From assembly GCF_009755885.1 (NCBI RefSeq), contig NZ_VYIX01000001.1:762043-826042 (forward strand): DNA of 64,000 nt, written 5' to 3'. The stretch is from Brachyspira sp. SAP_772 (GTDB lineage Bacteria > Spirochaetota > Brachyspiria > Brachyspirales > Brachyspiraceae). The stretch's first letter is position 1. The number at the start of each line of letters is the position of its first letter. The notes beneath the pieces are model-generated. The model had not been told where the DNA came from and made no database searches. It saw only the letters and a program-made list of their open reading frames with translations. Both the position numbers and the translations under genes were made by a program. This document shows positions 59,724 through 64,000 of the stretch, piece by piece.

Positions 59724-60293
59724 TTACTTTTTTATCTCATCAAGACCTTTTTTAATCTTTTTGTAAATATCTTCTGGTGTTTCATTTTCAAGACTTTCAA
59801 CATCTATTATATAAACTTTGTCTTTATAATATTCTAATACAGGCTTACTCTGACTTTCAAAAACTTTTATTCTATTTTTTATAGTCTCTTCATTATCATC
59901 AGAGCGACCTCTATTTAAAAGTCTTTTTATTATAATATTTTCAGCAACATTAAGATTAATAATAGCATCAATCTTATAATTCAATTTTTCTAATAATTTA
60001 TCTAATTCTTTAGCCTGCTCCATAGTTCTTGGATATCCATCAAGCATAAAACCTTTTTTACAATCATCTTTTTTAAGTCTATCAAAAAGCATATCTATAA
60101 CTAAACTATCAGGCACTAATTCTCCCTTATCCATATACCCTTTAGCGGTCTTACCAAGCTCAGTACCATTTGCAATATTTTCCCTAAACATATCCCCCGT
60201 AGAAATATGAGATATAGAATATTCTTTTTCTATTAACTCAGATTGAGTACCCTTACCAGAACCGGGTGCCCCTATAAAAATAATATTAATCAT
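59724..60293 (-). CDS. adk: Adenylate kinase
   Basis: Adk interconverts AMP, ADP and ATP. The 189 residues show the P-loop [21 protein letters not shown], the [10 protein letters not shown] motif, and a short LID ([22 protein letters not shown]), so this is the short form without a zinc-binding LID. It stands alone, with terminators on its 3' side; no secY or map gene is adjacent. Confidence 0.97.
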   Translation of the reverse strand: MINIIFIGAPGSGKGTQSELIEKEYSISHISTGDMFRENIANGTELGKTAKGYMDKGELVPDSLVIDMLFDRLKKDDCKKGFMLDGYPRTMEQAKELDKLLEKLNYKIDAIINLNVAENIIIKRLLNRGRSDDNEETIKNRIKVFESQSKPVLEYYKDKVYIIDVESLENETPEDIYKKIKKGLDEIKK

Positions 60294-60369
60294 AGTTTTA
60301 TCTCCTAATTGTATATTATTATAAATAGTATAGTCAATAATAATATATTGTCAAATAAATTATAAGCAA

Positions 60370-61974
60370 TTACCACCGATAAGTATATGCAATATTAGCC
60401 CCTCCATACCCTCCAGAAAAAGTAAGCTCTTCTACAGAAAAATTATTCTCATTAATCCAAAGCATATAATATATTCCAGCAGTTAAAGCAAAAACTCCAG
60501 TAACCACCAATCCGCCTATATATATATTAAAAGCAGTATTATATGTAGTTAAATCAACAGGAGGTCTATTTGGAGCATTTTGATATTTATTATAATAATT
60601 AATCATAGTATAATCTAGTACTTCATTAGCATATATGTAAGTACCAATAGAAAAAATAGTACTAGCTATAGTAAGCCCTACAAATATCTTTGTATTTCTT
60701 TCATAATTTTTAAATACAGCATCAACCCAAGTAGGTTTGTAAAAAGGCTTCATGTTTGGTGTTAAATCCAAATAATTTGTGCTTTTTACTGTAAAAGTAC
60801 CATAATAATCTATATAATTAGTATTAGTAATCTTTAGAGAATAAGTACCAAATCCAAAATCTTCATATATAAAATCAGCAGGCTGTCTTTTTATACCATT
60901 AATAACAACAGAACTTTCTCTTCCGCCTGGTATATTAATTTTTACTTTGGCAGTATTAGTCATTTCTACCATGCTAAAACTTAACATTATATCCTCATTT
61001 GTTTTTTCAAAAGAAAGCATAGTATCTATTGTTTCATACAAATCTTTTTTTATTGTAAATCTATGAGCATTTGTGGTTAAAGTAGGCAAATATAAAGTAT
61101 CTCCGCTAATTCCAACCAATGCATTATCAACATACACAAACGCCCCCTCAGGTTCTACATCAATTGCAATAGTACCAGTCTTATCTACATAACTAATTCT
61201 ATTTGCTATATCTAAAGCATAAATAGGAATCTGCTCATCTATTTTTGCTTCAGATATTTCTATACTATAAGTATCTATTTTTCTCTCTTTAACATATGCT
61301 ATAGAAGTTATTACACTAATATTTGGTCTCTTATATTCAATACTTCCAAATATAACAACATCAGCATCTCTTTTAAATACCTCTTTTTTTATATCATCTC
61401 CTGTGTATTCATAAAAATCCCCGCCAAGCTCCACATTTTGAACAAAATCATTAGTATTTTTTACTATAACATTACTTCCATTATAATTTATAAGAACCTC
61501 TTCATCATTAAGTTGAAAATATTTTGTTTCTGGAGTTATAAGTGTAACATTGCTTCTTAATCCGCCCCAATTAGTATAATAGTAATATTCATAATTTGTA
61601 ACTATTGAAGTATTTGTTGAGGTTTCTGTTGCAGTATAAGTAATATTTGTAAATTGAAAGACTTTTCTTTCATAAGCTCTTTCAAAGTCTATTGGCGTCA
61701 ATTTTACATTAGTTGCTGACTGAAGTCTGATTGTTTTATTATATTCTAATTGATTTGCTATTGCATCTGCTATGGCTAAAGTTAAATAATTATAGTTAGT
61801 ATTATCACTTAAATTTGTATATATAAATATTTCTATCTTTGCAGTATCTGACGCGGTATAATATGGACGCACCTCTTCTACTGTAATAGGTCTTCCGCCA
61901 AAAGAATATAGCAGATTGGATATTATAAGAGTTAATATTACAATATAATAATTTATATGCATAGCTAATTTCAT
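60370..61974 (-). CDS. PEGA-domain envelope protein, 534 aa
   Basis: An N-terminal hydrophobic segment (about 5-22) probably serves as a signal peptide. A domain at about 40-265 resembles the CsgG/GNA-like start of Brachyspira exported proteins but is not assigned. A PEGA module is clear at about 268-315 (TGTIAIDVEPEGAFVYVDNALVG), with a second, weaker one at about 335-390. Two hydrophobic segments near the C-terminus (about 415-440 and 480-505) anchor it. PEGA modules occur in surface proteins. Function is unknown. Confidence 0.75.
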   Translation of the reverse strand: MKLAMHINYYIVILTLIISNLLYSFGGRPITVEEVRPYYTASDTAKIEIFIYTNLSDNTNYNYLTLAIADAIANQLEYNKTIRLQSATNVKLTPIDFERAYERKVFQFTNITYTATETSTNTSIVTNYEYYYYTNWGGLRSNVTLITPETKYFQLNDEEVLINYNGSNVIVKNTNDFVQNVELGGDFYEYTGDDIKKEVFKRDADVVIFGSIEYKRPNISVITSIAYVKERKIDTYSIEISEAKIDEQIPIYALDIANRISYVDKTGTIAIDVEPEGAFVYVDNALVGISGDTLYLPTLTTNAHRFTIKKDLYETIDTMLSFEKTNEDIMLSFSMVEMTNTAKVKINIPGGRESSVVINGIKRQPADFIYEDFGFGTYSLKITNTNYIDYYGTFTVKSTNYLDLTPNMKPFYKPTWVDAVFKNYERNTKIFVGLTIASTIFSIGTYIYANEVLDYTMINYYNKYQNAPNRPPVDLTTYNTAFNIYIGGLVVTGVFALTAGIYYMLWINENNFSVEELTFSGGYGGANIAYTYRW

Positions 61975-62048
61975 TTATTTTTATAGATTTAATTTTATAC
62001 TAAAAGACTTCTTTTATCAATATGTATACAAAAATATAATAAAACTTC

Positions 62049-62077
62049 TTGACAATACTATATCTTTTATATATCAT
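62049..62077 (+). promoter_or_regulatory. Promoter of the right-edge membrane protein gene
   Basis: TTGACA (62049-62054), 17 bases, TATCAT (62072-62077), 74 bases before the ATG at 62151. Confidence 0.75.
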
Positions 62078-62150
62078 TGCTTATCAAATGTTTTTTATCT
62101 AATTATTATTGAATTTATTAATCGTATTACAAAAAGGAAACAGAATAATT

Positions 62151-64000
62151 ATGAAATTAGTAAAAAGTGAAATAAAATATCCTATTATATTTATAATACT
62201 TTCTATACTTTTTTTTGCAAGCAATTTAACATTTTCTTATCTTCAGATGGGAGATGTTATTCTTTGGGAAATAAAAAATATTAAAGATGCTGTATTAAAT
62301 GGGCATTTATATTTTTGGAATAATGCATATTTTACAATATCAGCACCTGCAACTGCGCCCATACATCCAAAATCTTTATTAATGACTATTCTTCCATATA
62401 AAATATATCCTCAAGTTACAATTATCTTTCATATAGCTGTAATGGGATATGGATTATTTTTGTTTTTAAGAGAAAAGAAATTATCAATAAATGCTTCTAT
62501 GTTTGGTGGAATTGCTTTAATGTTTTCTAATGCAATATTTACTCTTATACTTCCGGGGCATTTGGGTAAATTTGAAACTTATTGTTATTTTCCTTTGGTT
62601 TTATACTTTTTATCAAAAGCGATGAACACTGAAAAATGGAGAGATTTCTTTTTTACTGGTGCCTTTTTAGGTATAGCATTCTTGGGAGGAGCTTTGGATG
62701 TAGCAATGTATTTTGCTTTATTTCTCTCCTGTTATTTTTTATATTTATTATACAGCAAAAAAAATAATCTTAAATTAATTGACTATATAAAGACTAATAT
62801 TAAAAAGATAATATTGTTGTGTCTGAAATTTGCATTGGTGGCAGTATTCTCTTTTTTAATGTCTATACAAGTTATAATGGTTACAAAAAATACTCAAGAC
62901 ATGGGGGCTGCTGGAGTAGAAAATAAACAAGACTTATGGAATTGGGCTACAAGATGGTCTTATCCGCCTGAAGAAGTATTAGGATTTTTTGTACCCGGTC
63001 TTTTTGGATACTATTCTGGAAGTGAAACTCACCCTTATTGGGGAAGAATAGCCAACATGAATGGAGAGCCCAAAACTTCAAACTTCTCTCTAACTGCTGT
63101 AAATATTGGATATATAGCTTTCTTATTTATAATATTTGCATTGTTTATAAGCAAGAAAAAATACAGCGAAAAATATTTTTGGATAGGAACTGCCTTATTC
63201 TTTTTAATAGCAAGCTTTGGAAGGTATTTACCTATAATATATGGAGCATTGTTTCAAATACCAATATTTAGAGATGCAAGAAACCCTAATAAATTTATAG
63301 AAATTATACCTATACCATTTGCAATACTTTCAGCATTTGCAGCAGATTATATATTCAAAGCAATAGAAGCAAAAAAAGAAGATAAACTGCTTAAATATTT
63401 AGAAGATGAATATAGAGGCATAAGTATAGCACAAAAAATAATGTATGCTATATTAATATTATCTATTGTATTTGCTGTTATCACTATACTATTAAACGGT
63501 TTAATACAAAATGCCTTTATTACTGACTGGCAAGATAAGTCTATATTAATAGCAAAAAATATATCAATGTCTTTTGTAAGATTAGCATTGATATCATCTA
63601 CAGTAACTCTTTTAATGATTAATTCTATTTCTTTCAAAGAGATAACATTAAAAGATAAATATTTATTAGTAGCTCCTTTAATAATATTTATTTTACTTTC
63701 AGTTTATGATACAGGAAAAATAAGCATATTAATAATAGGCACAATAATAACTTTTTTCTATATTGTAATAGCAAACAAAGAAAAATTATATTATAAATAT
63801 TTACCATACGCTTTTATGGCTATACTATTTTTAGACTTGATGCAAACTGCAAATATATTTATAGTAAAATCAAATATAGATAAAATGTATGAAGGCACTC
63901 CTATTACAGAGCACATATTAAGAGAAGAAGGCAATGAAACTACAATGCCAATACTAATTCCTTATTTATATAGATACACAACACACACAATGCCATATTA
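62151..64000 (+). CDS. Large polytopic membrane protein (YfhO-like), 3' end missing
   Basis: An open frame starts at the ATG at 62151 (AAGGAA upstream) and continues to the last base, giving at least 616 residues. It has at least eleven hydrophobic segments, beginning IIFIILSILFFASNLTF, with a first outer loop containing GDVILWEIKNI and a later WNWATRWSYPPEEVLGFFVPGLFGYYSG and FRDARNPNKFIEI. This plan matches YfhO/GT-C-type membrane proteins thought to glycosylate lipid or wall polymers. The C-terminus lies outside the window, so the assignment is provisional. Confidence 0.7.
   Translation, partial: MKLVKSEIKYPIIFIILSILFFASNLTFSYLQMGDVILWEIKNIKDAVLNGHLYFWNNAYFTISAPATAPIHPKSLLMTILPYKIYPQVTIIFHIAVMGYGLFLFLREKKLSINASMFGGIALMFSNAIFTLILPGHLGKFETYCYFPLVLYFLSKAMNTEKWRDFFFTGAFLGIAFLGGALDVAMYFALFLSCYFLYLLYSKKNNLKLIDYIKTNIKKIILLCLKFALVAVFSFLMSIQVIMVTKNTQDMGAAGVENKQDLWNWATRWSYPPEEVLGFFVPGLFGYYSGSETHPYWGRIANMNGEPKTSNFSLTAVNIGYIAFLFIIFALFISKKKYSEKYFWIGTALFFLIASFGRYLPIIYGALFQIPIFRDARNPNKFIEIIPIPFAILSAFAADYIFKAIEAKKEDKLLKYLEDEYRGISIAQKIMYAILILSIVFAVITILLNGLIQNAFITDWQDKSILIAKNISMSFVRLALISSTVTLLMINSISFKEITLKDKYLLVAPLIIFILLSVYDTGKISILIIGTIITFFYIVIANKEKLYYKYLPYAFMAILFLDLMQTANIFIVKSNIDKMYEGTPITEHILREEGNETTMPILIPYLYRYTTHTMPY

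Noticed and set aside
62970..63637. Short open frames inside the right-edge membrane protein gene, on both strands
   Set aside because: The plus-strand frame from 62151 to the window end is open throughout and encodes a coherent membrane protein, so these are shadows.

Overview
The window is very AT-rich, uses the standard genetic code, and reads like a chromosomal segment of a host-associated spirochaete, most probably Brachyspira. The evidence is the strong A/T codon bias, many small lipoproteins with an S-C lipobox, TPR and ankyrin-repeat proteins, a PEGA-domain envelope protein, a chemoreceptor and anaerobe-type metabolism. I cannot name the species from the sequence alone. There are no rRNA genes, CRISPR arrays, transposases or phage genes.

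Layout. 1-9.4 kb: 3' end of a pyridoxal/pyridoxamine kinase gene, a large exported TPR protein, a glycosyltransferase, two J-domain proteins including DnaJ, a DUF1275 membrane protein, two overlapping META-type lipoproteins and an OppA-type lipoprotein. 9.5-15.8 kb: an Asn-rich GerMN-domain protein, a lipoprotein, and the conserved rpmH-rnpA-yidD-yidC-jag cluster (minus strand) with a clear promoter. 15.9-27.3 kb: a DUF4416 gene that may be leaderless, a chemoreceptor fused to hemerythrin, murD, a surface-polysaccharide patch (a methyltransferase-like gene broken by two frameshifts, and an FrhB/pyruvyl-transferase fusion whose 3' end holds eight copies of a pentanucleotide), lysS and a cytidylate-kinase-like gene. 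27.4-43.3 kb: ABC exporter, rdgB, an old-yellow-enzyme reductase, a large ankyrin protein, oppD and oppF separated by an inverted membrane glycosyltransferase gene, two tandem lipoproteins, a standalone trpB, a MATE transporter and a CASTOR/POLLUX-like channel protein. 43.5-56.6 kb: a complete xyloside/xylose utilisation locus. 56.6-64 kb: a small ankyrin gene, tRNA-Ile and tRNA-Ala, an aminotransferase, an M29 aminopeptidase, adk, a PEGA-domain protein, and a large membrane protein gene running off the right edge.

How genes work together. The xyl locus holds a ROK repressor, xylose isomerase, xylulokinase, a binding lipoprotein, two permeases, an MsmK/UgpC-type ATPase and two GH31 enzymes, one clearly YicI-like. 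It is built to import short alpha-xylosides, release xylose and feed it into the pentose phosphate pathway. Three copies of an AGTAAA-type motif sit in front of xylA and xylB and are good candidates for the repressor operator. The locus is bracketed by two same-orientation copies of a small ankyrin gene, one intact (56591-56923) and one decayed (43271-43465), and lies next to the tRNA pair, which suggests a 13-kb module that was gained, or could be lost, as a unit.

The other notable region is the polysaccharide patch, where a non-triplet tandem repeat could switch the C-terminal tail of a fusion protein.
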